Of a stretch of 64,000 bases of DNA, positions 1 to 8,163 are shown piece after piece. Below the pieces are notes generated by a model, which was given only the letters and a program-made list of their open reading frames with translations, had not been told where the DNA came from and made no database searches. This DNA is from Actinoplanes sp. NBRC 103695 (lineage in GTDB: Bacteria > Actinomycetota > Actinomycetes > Mycobacteriales > Micromonosporaceae). Made by a program: the position numbers and the translations under genes. Position 1 is the first letter of the stretch; the number at the start of each line of letters is the position of its first letter. The stretch covers positions 398,734 through 462,733 of the forward strand of contig NZ_BSTL01000004.1 of the NCBI RefSeq assembly GCF_030269485.1, given 5' to 3'.

Positions 1-1
1 C

Positions 2-409
2 GGCGAGGACCCGAAACAGGACATCGCCACGCTGACGCCGAAGACGCTGCCGGAGACCGTGGTCCCGGCCGCGCTCGGTGGCGGCGTACGGGTCGGCGAC
101 GACGTGGTGGCGATCGGCAATCCGCTCGGCCTGACCGCCAGCACCACCGACGGTGTGGTCTCCGGCCTGGAGCGGTCGGCCCGCGGCGAGGGCGGCTCGA
201 TGAGCGGGCTGATCCAGTTCGACGCGGCGGTCAATCCGGGCAGCTCCGGCGGTCCGCTGATCAACGACCGGGCGCAGGTGGTCGGCATCGTCGTGTCGCT
301 GGCGAACCCCACCGACGCGGGCACCTTCATCGGCATCGGATTCGCCGTGCCCATCGGCGCGGCGCTCGGCGGGGGAGGGGACGGAGACGGGCGTGGACCA
401 CCTCTATAG
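2..409 (+). CDS. trypsin-like serine protease (S1C/HtrA-type), 5' partial
   Basis: The reading frame is open from base 2, so the N-terminus lies outside the window. The visible 135 residues are the second half of a chymotrypsin-fold S1C protease: GNPLGL is followed by the nucleophile loop GSSGGPL and the closing strand IGIGFAVPIG. His and Asp of the triad are upstream and cannot be checked. The protein stops shortly after the barrel, with no room for a PDZ domain, unlike classical DegP. This short trypsin-like form, often with a Gly-rich tail, is common in actinobacteria. It ends 13 bases before the MoxR start and is probably co-transcribed with it. A role in extracytoplasmic protein quality control is family inference. 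Confidence 0.85.
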   Translation, partial: GEDPKQDIATLTPKTLPETVVPAALGGGVRVGDDVVAIGNPLGLTASTTDGVVSGLERSARGEGGSMSGLIQFDAAVNPGSSGGPLINDRAQVVGIVVSLANPTDAGTFIGIGFAVPIGAALGGGGDGDGRGPPL

Positions 410-422
410 CAAGGACGAGCGG

Positions 423-1403
423 ATGACATCGCAGGAGTCGGCAGGCCCGGTCGAGAGGGTGCTCTACGAGGTCAAGAAGACCATCGTCGGGCAGGACGTC
501 CTCCTCGAACGGCTGCTCGTGGCGCTGCTGTCCCGCGGCCACATCCTGGTCGAGGGCGTGCCGGGGCTGGCCAAGACGCTGGCCGTGAAGTCGCTGGCGA
601 GCGCGATCGGCGGCGACTTCCACCGGGTGCAGTTCACCCCCGACCTGGTGCCCGCCGACATCCTCGGCACCCGGGTCTTCCACCAGCCGACCGGCGAGTT
701 CCAGGTGTCGCTCGGCCCGGTCTTCACCAACCTGCTGCTCGCCGACGAGATCAACCGCGCGCCGGCCAAGGTGCAGAGCGCGCTGCTCGAGGTGATGCAG
801 GAACGCCAGGTCACCATCGGCCGGGAGACGCACAAGGTGCCGAACCCGTTCCTGGTCATGGCCACCGAGAACCCGATCGAGTCGGAGGGCACCTATCCGC
901 TGCCCGAGGCGCAGGTCGACCGCTTCATGATGAAGGTGCTGGTCGGCTATCCGAGCGTGACCGAGGAGTTCGTGGTGGTCGAGCGGTCGCTGGCGCCCGC
1001 CGCGACGATCCAGCGGATCATCGACCCGGAGACCTTGGCGGGGCTCCAGCTTCAGGCCGATCAGGTGTACGTCGACCCGTCGCTGATCGAGTACGCGGTC
1101 AACCTCGCCCACGCCAGCCGCGAGCCGGCGCGCGTCGGCCTGACCGACCTGGGCCGCTACCTCCAGTACGGCGCCAGCCCGCGCTCGTCGATCAACCTGG
1201 TCCTGGCCGGCCGGGCGCTGGCGTTCCTGCGCGGCCGCGAGTATGTGGTGCCCGAGGACCTCTCCGACCTGGCGCTGGACGTGATGCGCCACCGCCTGGT
1301 CCTGTCCTACGAGGCCCTCTCCGACGACGTCACGCCGGACGACATCCTGGCCAAGATCCTGTCCGCCACACCGGTGCCTGAGCCCGCCGGGCGGGGCCGA
1401 TAG
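423..1403 (+). CDS. MoxR-family AAA+ ATPase
   Basis: 326 residues. Walker A is GVPGLAKT (about residues 47-54) and Walker B is LLLADEINR, followed by the MoxR signature of sensor and arginine-finger segments (ATENPIESEGTYPLPEAQ). The C-terminal lid is typical of AAA_3/MoxR. MoxR ATPases work with vWA proteins as chaperones that insert metals or assemble complexes; the target here is unknown. The ATG at 423 has AAGGA seven bases upstream and is preferred over GTG 393, which would overlap the protease. It is first in an operon with a DUF58 protein and two vWA membrane proteins, the classical MoxR-DUF58-BatA/BatB layout. Confidence 0.93.
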   Translation: MTSQESAGPVERVLYEVKKTIVGQDVLLERLLVALLSRGHILVEGVPGLAKTLAVKSLASAIGGDFHRVQFTPDLVPADILGTRVFHQPTGEFQVSLGPVFTNLLLADEINRAPAKVQSALLEVMQERQVTIGRETHKVPNPFLVMATENPIESEGTYPLPEAQVDRFMMKVLVGYPSVTEEFVVVERSLAPAATIQRIIDPETLAGLQLQADQVYVDPSLIEYAVNLAHASREPARVGLTDLGRYLQYGASPRSSINLVLAGRALAFLRGREYVVPEDLSDLALDVMRHRLVLSYEALSDDVTPDDILAKILSATPVPEPAGRGR

Positions 1404-1494
1404 TCATGGCTGAGCTGTCTTTGTCATGCCCTTCTGGCCCTCGCCTCCGGCGCCGTCCGCAGCCGCCGGCCTCTGCCGCTCGGTGCAGGCGGTC

Positions 1495-2382
1495 ATGACG
1501 AACGCACCGGACCGGTTGCTCAGGAAGCTCGAGTGGAAACTCGGGCGGCGCCTCGACGGGCGCCTCCAGGGCGCCTACCGGACGGTGTGGCACGGCACCG
1601 GCATCGACTTCACCGACCTGCGGATCTACACCCTCGAGGACGACGTCCGGCACATCGACTGGAACGTCACCGCCCGCCTCGACGAGCCGTTCGTCCGGCA
1701 GTACACCGAGGACCGCGAGCTCACCGCGTGGCTGGTCGTGGACCGGTCCGCCTCGATGCGCGCGGGCGGCGACAAGGGCAAGGAGCCGGTCGCCACGGAA
1801 CTGGCCGTGAGCCTGGCCCGGCTCGTCGCGCAGGGCGGCAACCGGGTCGGGGCGGTGCTCTTCGACAACCACTCGCACCAGGTCATCCCGCCCCGCACCG
1901 GCCGGGACCAGATCCTGCGCATCGCGCGCGAGCTGCTGCGTACCCCCGCGAAGTCTGCCTTTGGGAAAACCACCGACCTCGGTGCGATGCTGCGGCTGGC
2001 CGCCGCCACCACCTCGCGCCGCCGCAGCCTGGTCTTCGTGTTGTCGGACTTCCTCGCCGAGCCGGGCTGGGAGCGGCCGATGACCATGCTCACCCACCGG
2101 CACGAGGTGGTCGTGGTGCGGCTGGTCGACCCGGCCGAGCTTGACCTGCCCGACCTGGGCGTGATCCTCGTGGAGGACGCGGAGACCGGCGAGCAGCTGC
2201 TGGTCGACACGAGCGATCCGCTGCTGCGCGGGCGGCTGTCGGCGCAGGTGGAGGCACGCGAGGGCGAACTCGGCGAGGCGATGCGGCGGGCCGGCGTCGA
2301 CCCGCACCGGATCACCACCGATCAGGACCTGCTGTCCGCGCTGGTCGGCATGGTGCGGCACTCCGGGCGGAGACGGCGATGA
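1495..2382 (+). CDS. DUF58 family protein with vWA-like fold
   Basis: 295 residues. The N-terminal half carries the DUF58 core (G-x-D-F-x-D-x-R-x-Y and DDVRHIDWNVTAR). It is followed by a vWA-like domain whose first strand holds an intact metal-site motif, DRSAS, after VV. The frame could begin at 1426, but the ATG at 1495 (MTNAPDRLL) gives the usual N-terminus. It overlaps the next gene by four bases (ATGA), implying translational coupling. DUF58 proteins are partners of MoxR ATPases; the biochemical role is unknown. Confidence 0.9.
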   Translation: MTNAPDRLLRKLEWKLGRRLDGRLQGAYRTVWHGTGIDFTDLRIYTLEDDVRHIDWNVTARLDEPFVRQYTEDRELTAWLVVDRSASMRAGGDKGKEPVATELAVSLARLVAQGGNRVGAVLFDNHSHQVIPPRTGRDQILRIARELLRTPAKSAFGKTTDLGAMLRLAAATTSRRRSLVFVLSDFLAEPGWERPMTMLTHRHEVVVVRLVDPAELDLPDLGVILVEDAETGEQLLVDTSDPLLRGRLSAQVEAREGELGEAMRRAGVDPHRITTDQDLLSALVGMVRHSGRRRR

Positions 2383-3332
2383 GGTTCCTCTACCCGCTGC
2401 TGCTCGCCGCCGCCCTGGTCGTCACGGTGGGCGCGGTGGCCGGTTATGTCGCGCTGCAGCGGCGCCGGGCGGCCGCGTTGTCCGCGGCCGGGTTCGGCTC
2501 GCTCTCCGGGGGCCGGTTGCGCCGTCACCTTCCGTACGCGTTGCTGCTCGCCGCCCTGCCGGTGTTGTTCGTCGGCCTGGCCCGCCCGGAGGCCGAGCTG
2601 AAGGTGCCCCGGGTCGCCGGGACCGTGATGCTGGCCTTCGACGCCTCGAACAGCATGAAGGCGAACGACGTGACGCCGACCCGGCTCGCGGCCGCGCAGC
2701 AGGCGGCGACCCGCTTCGTCGAGGCGCAGCCGGAGAGCGTGGACGTCGGCGTGCTGGCCTTCGGCGACCAGGCGCTGGTCACCCAGCAGCCGACCGACGA
2801 CCACGCCGCCGCGATCGCCGCCATCGGCCGGGTCAGCACCGGCGGCGGCACGTCGCTGGGACAGGCGATCCTGGTGGCGCTGGGCACGATCACCGGCAGG
2901 CCGGTCGCCGCCGACGCGGCCGCCGGATCACTGGGCTACTGGCCGTCGGCGACGATCGTGATGTTCTCCGACGGCCAGCAGACCGGGGGCCCCGACGTGG
3001 AGGCCGCCGCCGAGCTGGCCGCGGCCGCCGGGGTCCGGGTGCAGACCGTCGGCATCGGCACCGACCGGGGTACGACCGTCGAGGTGGACGGCTACCAGCT
3101 CGGCACCGCCCTGGACGCCACGGTGCTGACCGCGGTCGCGCAGACCACCGGCGGCGCCTACCACGCCGCCGGTGACGTGGCCGCGCTGGCGAGCGCCGCC
3201 GACGCCATCGACCTGCGCCTCACCACCAAGAAGGAGCCGGTCGAGCTGACCGCGTTCGTCGCCGGGGCCGCCCTGCTCCTGCTGATGGCCGGTGCGCTGC
3301 TCGGGCTCCGCTGGCACTCCAGGATCCTCTGA
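2379..3332 (+). CDS. vWA-domain membrane protein (BatA-like)
   Basis: 317 residues. There is an N-terminal hydrophobic helix (about 5-26), a second helix around 52-68, a von Willebrand A domain (about 85-275) and a C-terminal transmembrane helix (about 292-312). The MIDAS motif is complete: DASNS, the Thr in GGGTSLGQA, and the Asp in MFSDGQQ. This is the BatA/BatB topology, with a metal-dependent adhesion domain held between membrane helices. It starts in a four-base overlap with the DUF58 gene and ends in a one-base overlap with the next vWA gene, so the three form one coupled unit under the MoxR ATPase. Confidence 0.9.
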   Translation: MRFLYPLLLAAALVVTVGAVAGYVALQRRRAAALSAAGFGSLSGGRLRRHLPYALLLAALPVLFVGLARPEAELKVPRVAGTVMLAFDASNSMKANDVTPTRLAAAQQAATRFVEAQPESVDVGVLAFGDQALVTQQPTDDHAAAIAAIGRVSTGGGTSLGQAILVALGTITGRPVAADAAAGSLGYWPSATIVMFSDGQQTGGPDVEAAAELAAAAGVRVQTVGIGTDRGTTVEVDGYQLGTALDATVLTAVAQTTGGAYHAAGDVAALASAADAIDLRLTTKKEPVELTAFVAGAALLLLMAGALLGLRWHSRIL

Positions 3333-4438
3333 TGTCCTTCGACTGGCCGTGGGCCCTGCTGGCGGTCCTGGTCGTGCCGCTGATCTTCCTGGCCCGATGG
3401 TGGTTCAACCGCCGCCGCAAACGCACCGCGATCACCGTCTCGAGCGTCGCCCTGATCCGCGCCGCGCTGCCCGGCCGCAGCTCGTGGAGGCGCCGCGTCC
3501 CGGTCGCCCTCTTCCTGGCCGGCCTGGTCGCGCTGGCCGGGGCCCTGGCCCGCCCGCAGGCGACGGTCGCGGTGCCCTCCAACGACACCTCGATCCTGCT
3601 CGCCATCGACGTGTCGTCGTCGATGTGCAGCACGGACGTGCAGCCCAACCGCATCACCGCGGCGAGCAAGGCGGCCCACGACTTCGTCGAGAACGCCGAC
3701 GACGACACCCGGATCGGGCTGGTCACCTTCTCCGGCATCTCCGGGCTGATGGTGCCGCCGACCACCGACAAGGACAAGCTGCTCGAGGCCATCGACACCC
3801 TCAAGACCGCCAGGGGCACGGCCATCGGCCAGGCCATCCTCTCCTCGATCGACGCGATCGCCGAGTCGAACCCGCAGGTCGCGCGCACCGGGGTGGACCT
3901 CGGGGAGCCGGACCCGAACCAGAACCAGGCGGCGTTCCAGCCGGACACCATCGTGGTGCTCACCGACGGCTCCAACACCACCGGCGTCGACCCGGTCACC
4001 GCGGCCGAGCAGGCGGCCGCCCGCCGGCTGCGGGTCTTCACGATCGGGTTCGGCACCACCGAGCCGTCGCCGATGGTCTGCACGGCCGACCAGATCGGGC
4101 CGGGCGCGCAGTTCGGCCGGCCGGGTGGCGGCGCGTTCGGCGGCGGCTTCCGCGGCGGCCGTCGTGCGCTGGAGATCGACGAGGACGCGCTGACCAAGGT
4201 CGCCGACCTGACCGGCGGCCGCTACTTCCGGGCGCAGGACGCCGGCCAGCTCACCGACGTGCTGGGCGACCTGCCGCAGGAGATCGGCCTGCACCGGAAG
4301 GAGACCGAGATCAGCGTCTTCTTCATCCTGGCCGCGGTCCTGCTGGTCTTCACCGGCATCGGCCTGTCGCTGTGGTGGAACCGGGCGCCCGCCCGCCGCT
4401 CCAGGCCACCGTCGCCTGGTCAGGCTGCTCTACCTTGA
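3332..4438 (+). CDS. vWA-domain membrane protein (BatA/BatB-like)
   Basis: 368 residues, paralogous in layout to the preceding gene: N-terminal helix, second helix near residue 60-75, vWA domain, and a C-terminal helix (FFILAAVLLVFTGIGLSLWW). MIDAS residues are present (DVSSS, T in ARGTAIGQA, D in VLTDGSN). An insertion in the vWA domain is Gly/Arg-rich (around GRPGGGAFGGGFRGG) and is probably a flexible loop. The gene overlaps the upstream stop by one base (TGATG). Paired vWA proteins next to MoxR are thought to form an oligomeric membrane assembly; the substrate is unknown. Confidence 0.9.
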   Translation: MSFDWPWALLAVLVVPLIFLARWWFNRRRKRTAITVSSVALIRAALPGRSSWRRRVPVALFLAGLVALAGALARPQATVAVPSNDTSILLAIDVSSSMCSTDVQPNRITAASKAAHDFVENADDDTRIGLVTFSGISGLMVPPTTDKDKLLEAIDTLKTARGTAIGQAILSSIDAIAESNPQVARTGVDLGEPDPNQNQAAFQPDTIVVLTDGSNTTGVDPVTAAEQAAARRLRVFTIGFGTTEPSPMVCTADQIGPGAQFGRPGGGAFGGGFRGGRRALEIDEDALTKVADLTGGRYFRAQDAGQLTDVLGDLPQEIGLHRKETEISVFFILAAVLLVFTGIGLSLWWNRAPARRSRPPSPGQAALP

Positions 4439-4442
4439 TCGT

Positions 4443-5189
4443 GTGGTCACGGTAGCGACGCTGATCTTCTGTCTCGGTGCCCTCCTGGTCGGCGGTGCGG
4501 GCATCTTCGCACTGATCAACCTCGGTGATCGGCGCGCTGTGCGCACCCTGAGCCGTGTCCGGCCGTCGCCGATCGGTGCGCGGGCCCTCTCGTCCGGCGG
4601 CCGGGTGGCCGTCGAGGGCGTCACCGAGTGTGGTCCGGGCGGGCTGCTGGCCGGGCCGGTGTCCGGTGAGGAGTGCGTCTGGTTCCGCATCCGGCTGGTG
4701 CGGGAGCCCAGCCGGGCCGACGACGGCGGCCACGATCTGCTGATGGACACCATGTCGCCGGGCCGGCCCACGGTGGCCGACGCGACCGGGCGGATGGCGA
4801 TCGACCCGCGCCTGATCAACCGTCCGGATCTCGCCGGCTCGGCGGCCGTTGCCGAGACCGTGCTGATCCATCGCCGATCCGCGCCGCGGTCGCTTGCTCC
4901 GGTCGTACCCCAGGATTTGATCGACGATCTCGGCAGGAGTGAGACGCTCCGCCTGACCGAGACGCGCCTGCCTCGCGGCCTCGAGGTCTTCGCCCTCGGC
5001 CGGCTGACCCCGGACGGCCTCGCGCCGAACCGCGCCGGTCTCAGCGTCTTCGGCACCTCCCGGCATGCGGACGTGCTCGCCGCCCGGCGCGAGGACATCG
5101 CGCTGGGCGGCAAGCTCGTCGTCGGCTCGGCGGTGCTCGGCCTGGTCCTCGCGGGCGCCTCGGCCGCCGTCCTCTCCCTGCTGGAGTGA
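4443..5189 (+). CDS. GIDE-domain membrane protein (MULAN/MUL1-like, lacking RING)
   Basis: 248 residues. There is a transmembrane helix at the N-terminus (about 4-26) and another at the very C-terminus (about 220-245). The middle contains the GIDE-type signature around GPVSGEECVWFRIRLVRE, the domain seen in mitochondrial E3 ligase MUL1 and in many actinobacterial membrane proteins. No RING finger is present, so a ubiquitin-ligase role is not implied. It begins with GTG four bases after the vWA gene stop and is the last + gene before a convergent neighbour. Function unknown. Confidence 0.7.
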   Translation: MVTVATLIFCLGALLVGGAGIFALINLGDRRAVRTLSRVRPSPIGARALSSGGRVAVEGVTECGPGGLLAGPVSGEECVWFRIRLVREPSRADDGGHDLLMDTMSPGRPTVADATGRMAIDPRLINRPDLAGSAAVAETVLIHRRSAPRSLAPVVPQDLIDDLGRSETLRLTETRLPRGLEVFALGRLTPDGLAPNRAGLSVFGTSRHADVLAARREDIALGGKLVVGSAVLGLVLAGASAAVLSLLE

Positions 5190-5201
5190 CCTGACGTCCC
5201 G

Positions 5202-5214
5202 GAGGGGCGCCCTC
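5202..5214. terminator. small GC hairpin between convergent genes
   Basis: GAGGG-GCG-CCCTC forms a five-pair stem with a three-base loop in the 25-base gap between the GIDE gene and the oppositely oriented metalloprotease. There is no T-run. Its position suits a bidirectional terminator, but the stem is short, so confidence is low. Confidence 0.3.
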
Positions 5215-8115
5215 TCAGGCGTAGGCCTCGAACTCGGCGAGCGTGATCGTGCCGCGCTGGGCGCCGACGGTCGCGCAGTCGGTGGCCGCCCGCGGATCGT
5301 TGTCCTGCTCCCCGGCGTAGAACGGCGCGCCCGTGCACTGGCTGGTCAGCGTGCGCAGCCGCAGGTGGGTCGCCGTCGTCGCGGGGATGTCGAACGACTT
5401 CAGCGTCAGCTGCGGCGCCTTCGGCCGGAACTGCACCGCCGGAAACGCGTCCGCCGGACTCGTCCAGACCACCTGGAATCCGGCGTCGGTGGCACAGTTC
5501 GCACCGGCCGTCGCGTCGCAGGCCAGCACCTCGAACGACCGCACCGCCGTGAACGTCGCGCCGACCGCGCTCACCTGCACGCGAGAGACGCTGTGTGCCC
5601 CGGTCCCGGGCAGGTCGACGGTGGCGACCCGGCCCGCCGCGCCGCCGGTAGCCGTCCAGATCGTCCGCTCGTTGTCGTCGCCGAGCAGTTGCGGGCTGCT
5701 GCCGTGCGGCGACGTGATGGTGGCGCCCGCGGTGGTGGAGGCCAGGTTCGTGCCGAGCGCCGGCTCGAGGACGACGTCACCGTCGACGTCCTGGGAGAAC
5801 CGGGCGTGGCCCAGACCCCGGCCCGCCGCCGTGAAGTGGTAGGAACCCGGCGCCATGCTGAAGGTGTCCGGCAAGGGCGTGGCCGGATCGGTGTCCGCGA
5901 CCGCGACCGCGCCGTACTCGTAGTCGCCGACGTACAGCTGAGCCGGCCGGTCCGTCGCCGGCCGGAACGTCACCCGGGCGTTCCCGCCGATCGGATCGCG
6001 GAAGCTCGGCGTCGGATCGAGGTCGTTCGGCCCGCTGACCGCGTCCGCGCCGAGACCCCGCGCGGCGAACACCCGCCACAGCAGGTCCTCGTTCGCGCCG
6101 CCGAAACGCAGCCGGTCCGCGGCGATCAGGTTGTCGCGCATGTCCACCATGCTCGGCTCGCCGGTCGCCTGCAGCAGGAACGAGTCCAGGACGAGCTGCA
6201 CCCAGCGGCGGTTGCCCGGGCACTGTCCGACCGGCGTACGCCCGGCCGCGCAACTCTCCTGCAGCTCACGGTCGCCGGCGCCGTACCGGTCGATCATCGC
6301 CCGGCGGATCGCGAAGTTGGTGGCGCTCCAGATCTCGCCGACCGGGTGCGGGTTGGTGGACGGGTCGTAGCCGATGTCGGAGAAGTTCAGCGGGCTGTCG
6401 CTCATGTCGTAGTTGCGGACGCCGCTGACCGGCTCGTCGCTCAGGTAGCCGCCGATCACGTACGGCGAATCGCCCGGCGGGGTGTAGCCGTGCTCGAACA
6501 GGAACTCGGTGGCGATCAGATCGGACCAGCTCTCGCCCATCGCGTTGCCCTGGCTGGAGTTCAGGCGGGTGTCCGGGCCGGCGATCATGCGGTTCGAGAT
6601 CGTGTGCGCGTACTCGTGGGCGATGAACGTCATGTCGAACGACGAGTCCACACACGGCGCGTAGACGGCGCCCGCGGCCGGCTGGAACAGGAACAGGTTG
6701 GTGACCGGTTGCATGCCGTCCGGCGGGGACGTCTGGTTGGCGTTGTTGCGGGTGGTCGGAGTGGCCGCGCCCTGCTGGGCGTTGCCGCGCTCGGGGTCGC
6801 CGCCGAGGCCGCCCGGCGCGGAGTTGACGCGCTGCAGGTTCCACGTGGCCTCGGTGAAGCCCAGGTGGTAGGCCCAGTCGTGCAGGCTGTTGTGCATCGC
6901 GAACAGGTTCGCGGTGGCCGCGTCCGCGTCGATGCGCTGCGGTGAGTTCAGCGTCGCGGGGTCGCACTTCGACTGTGCCCACTGGTCGGTGAACGGGTAG
7001 TCGTACTCCCGCTGCGGGCTCTCCGGCGCCCACACCTCCGGGGTGCCGTTGCCCCACGCCCGTACGGTCTCGGCGGAGTTGCCACGACTGGTGAGCGTGG
7101 GCTCGCCGGTGGCCGGGTCGATGTCCCAGTGCCGGCCGGTGGCCGGGTCCTGGACGACGCGGGCGCAACCCTCCGTGGCGACGGTGCACCAGAGTTCCGG
7201 CCGTGCCGGTGAACCCGCCGGGAAGACCTTCCAGTGCGGGTCGTCCTCGGCCTCCGCGAAATCGACCAGGTTCTCCCGGACCAGGATCCGGCCGTCGATC
7301 GCGTCCACATAGGTGGTGTATCCCAGGGGACGCCCGGTGTCGGACGACATGACGACCACCTGGTACGCGGCCCGTGGCGCCGAGGCCGGCATCGGCATGG
7401 CCACCAGGCGCACGCGGTGGCCGGTCAGCCGGTCGCGGGCGATCCCGGCATCCGCCAGCGCGACCTCGAGCGCCCGGTCCCCGGTCAGCCGGGCGGGTGC
7501 CGGCTCCTCGGTGCGGGGACTGAGCGAGGACGTCACCCGCAGCACGTCACCATTGCGTACCGCGACCGCGACGAGGCCGTCGTGCCCGGCCGGCAGCGAC
7601 CCGAACCGCTGCCGGAGCAGGACGACGGTGCCGTCGCCGACCGGCGTCTCGGCGATCGTCTCCAGCGTCCCGGCCGGCTTCGTCTCCGGCGTCCCGGCCG
7701 GCTTGGTCTCCAGCGTCCCGGCCGGTTTGGTCTCCGGCGCGCCGGCGGGCTTGGTCTCCTGTTCCCCGGCGCCGGGGAACAGGGCCGCGTTCGCGCTCAG
7801 GTACTGCCGGGCGGCGCGATCCGGATCTCGGGACAGCCCGGTGGCGAGCGGGCCGTCCGGCCGGGACACCGACGCCGCCGTGCCCAGCGCGTTCCACCGC
7901 ACGGCCGCCGGCCCACGGACCCGCCGCCCCACCGGGCCGACGGCCCGCGGCCGGTTGTCCACATACGCGTAGGCATCGTCGGCTGCCGCCGCCGCGGGCC
8001 CGGGCGGTGGCGCCGCGGTCCCGGGCGGTGGCGCCGCGGTCCCGGGAGACGCCCCGCCCAGGACCATCGCCGCCGCCATTGCCCCTGCTCCGAACGCTCG
8101 GGTTCGTCTGCGCAT
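5215..8115 (-). CDS. secreted M36 (fungalysin-like) zinc metalloprotease
   Basis: 966 residues. The ATG at 8115 (MRRRTRAFGAG) starts a clear signal peptide; an ATG at 8160 would add 15 residues that fit no signal. A propeptide follows, then the M36 catalytic domain with the zinc motif HEYAH in FIAHEYAHTISNRM and the third ligand Glu in GESWSD. The C-terminal ~150 residues form a discoidin-like beta-domain (SFEVLACDATAG... THLRLRTL). In the propeptide the eight-residue unit ETKPAG(T/A)(P/L) is repeated four times. Fungalysins are broad-specificity extracellular proteases. It lies 48 bases downstream of the beta-lactamase-like gene and may be co-transcribed with it. Confidence 0.92.
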   Translation of the reverse strand: MRRRTRAFGAGAMAAAMVLGGASPGTAAPPPGTAAPPPGPAAAAADDAYAYVDNRPRAVGPVGRRVRGPAAVRWNALGTAASVSRPDGPLATGLSRDPDRAARQYLSANAALFPGAGEQETKPAGAPETKPAGTLETKPAGTPETKPAGTLETIAETPVGDGTVVLLRQRFGSLPAGHDGLVAVAVRNGDVLRVTSSLSPRTEEPAPARLTGDRALEVALADAGIARDRLTGHRVRLVAMPMPASAPRAAYQVVVMSSDTGRPLGYTTYVDAIDGRILVRENLVDFAEAEDDPHWKVFPAGSPARPELWCTVATEGCARVVQDPATGRHWDIDPATGEPTLTSRGNSAETVRAWGNGTPEVWAPESPQREYDYPFTDQWAQSKCDPATLNSPQRIDADAATANLFAMHNSLHDWAYHLGFTEATWNLQRVNSAPGGLGGDPERGNAQQGAATPTTRNNANQTSPPDGMQPVTNLFLFQPAAGAVYAPCVDSSFDMTFIAHEYAHTISNRMIAGPDTRLNSSQGNAMGESWSDLIATEFLFEHGYTPPGDSPYVIGGYLSDEPVSGVRNYDMSDSPLNFSDIGYDPSTNPHPVGEIWSATNFAIRRAMIDRYGAGDRELQESCAAGRTPVGQCPGNRRWVQLVLDSFLLQATGEPSMVDMRDNLIAADRLRFGGANEDLLWRVFAARGLGADAVSGPNDLDPTPSFRDPIGGNARVTFRPATDRPAQLYVGDYEYGAVAVADTDPATPLPDTFSMAPGSYHFTAAGRGLGHARFSQDVDGDVVLEPALGTNLASTTAGATITSPHGSSPQLLGDDNERTIWTATGGAAGRVATVDLPGTGAHSVSRVQVSAVGATFTAVRSFEVLACDATAGANCATDAGFQVVWTSPADAFPAVQFRPKAPQLTLKSFDIPATTATHLRLRTLTSQCTGAPFYAGEQDNDPRAATDCATVGAQRGTITLAEFEAYA
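7657..7758 (-). repeat. 24-bp tandem repeat in the metalloprotease propeptide
   Basis: Four consecutive near-identical 24-base units plus a degenerate fifth, encoding ETKPAGAP, ETKPAGTL, ETKPAGTP, ETKPAGTL and then ETIAETPV. The unit length is a multiple of three, so copy-number change stays in frame. It probably forms a Pro/Thr-rich flexible linker in the propeptide. Confidence 0.85.
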
Positions 8116-8163
8116 GCGCCCTCCACCCTCAACGAGAAACTTGAAGGTAGAAATATACATGCG

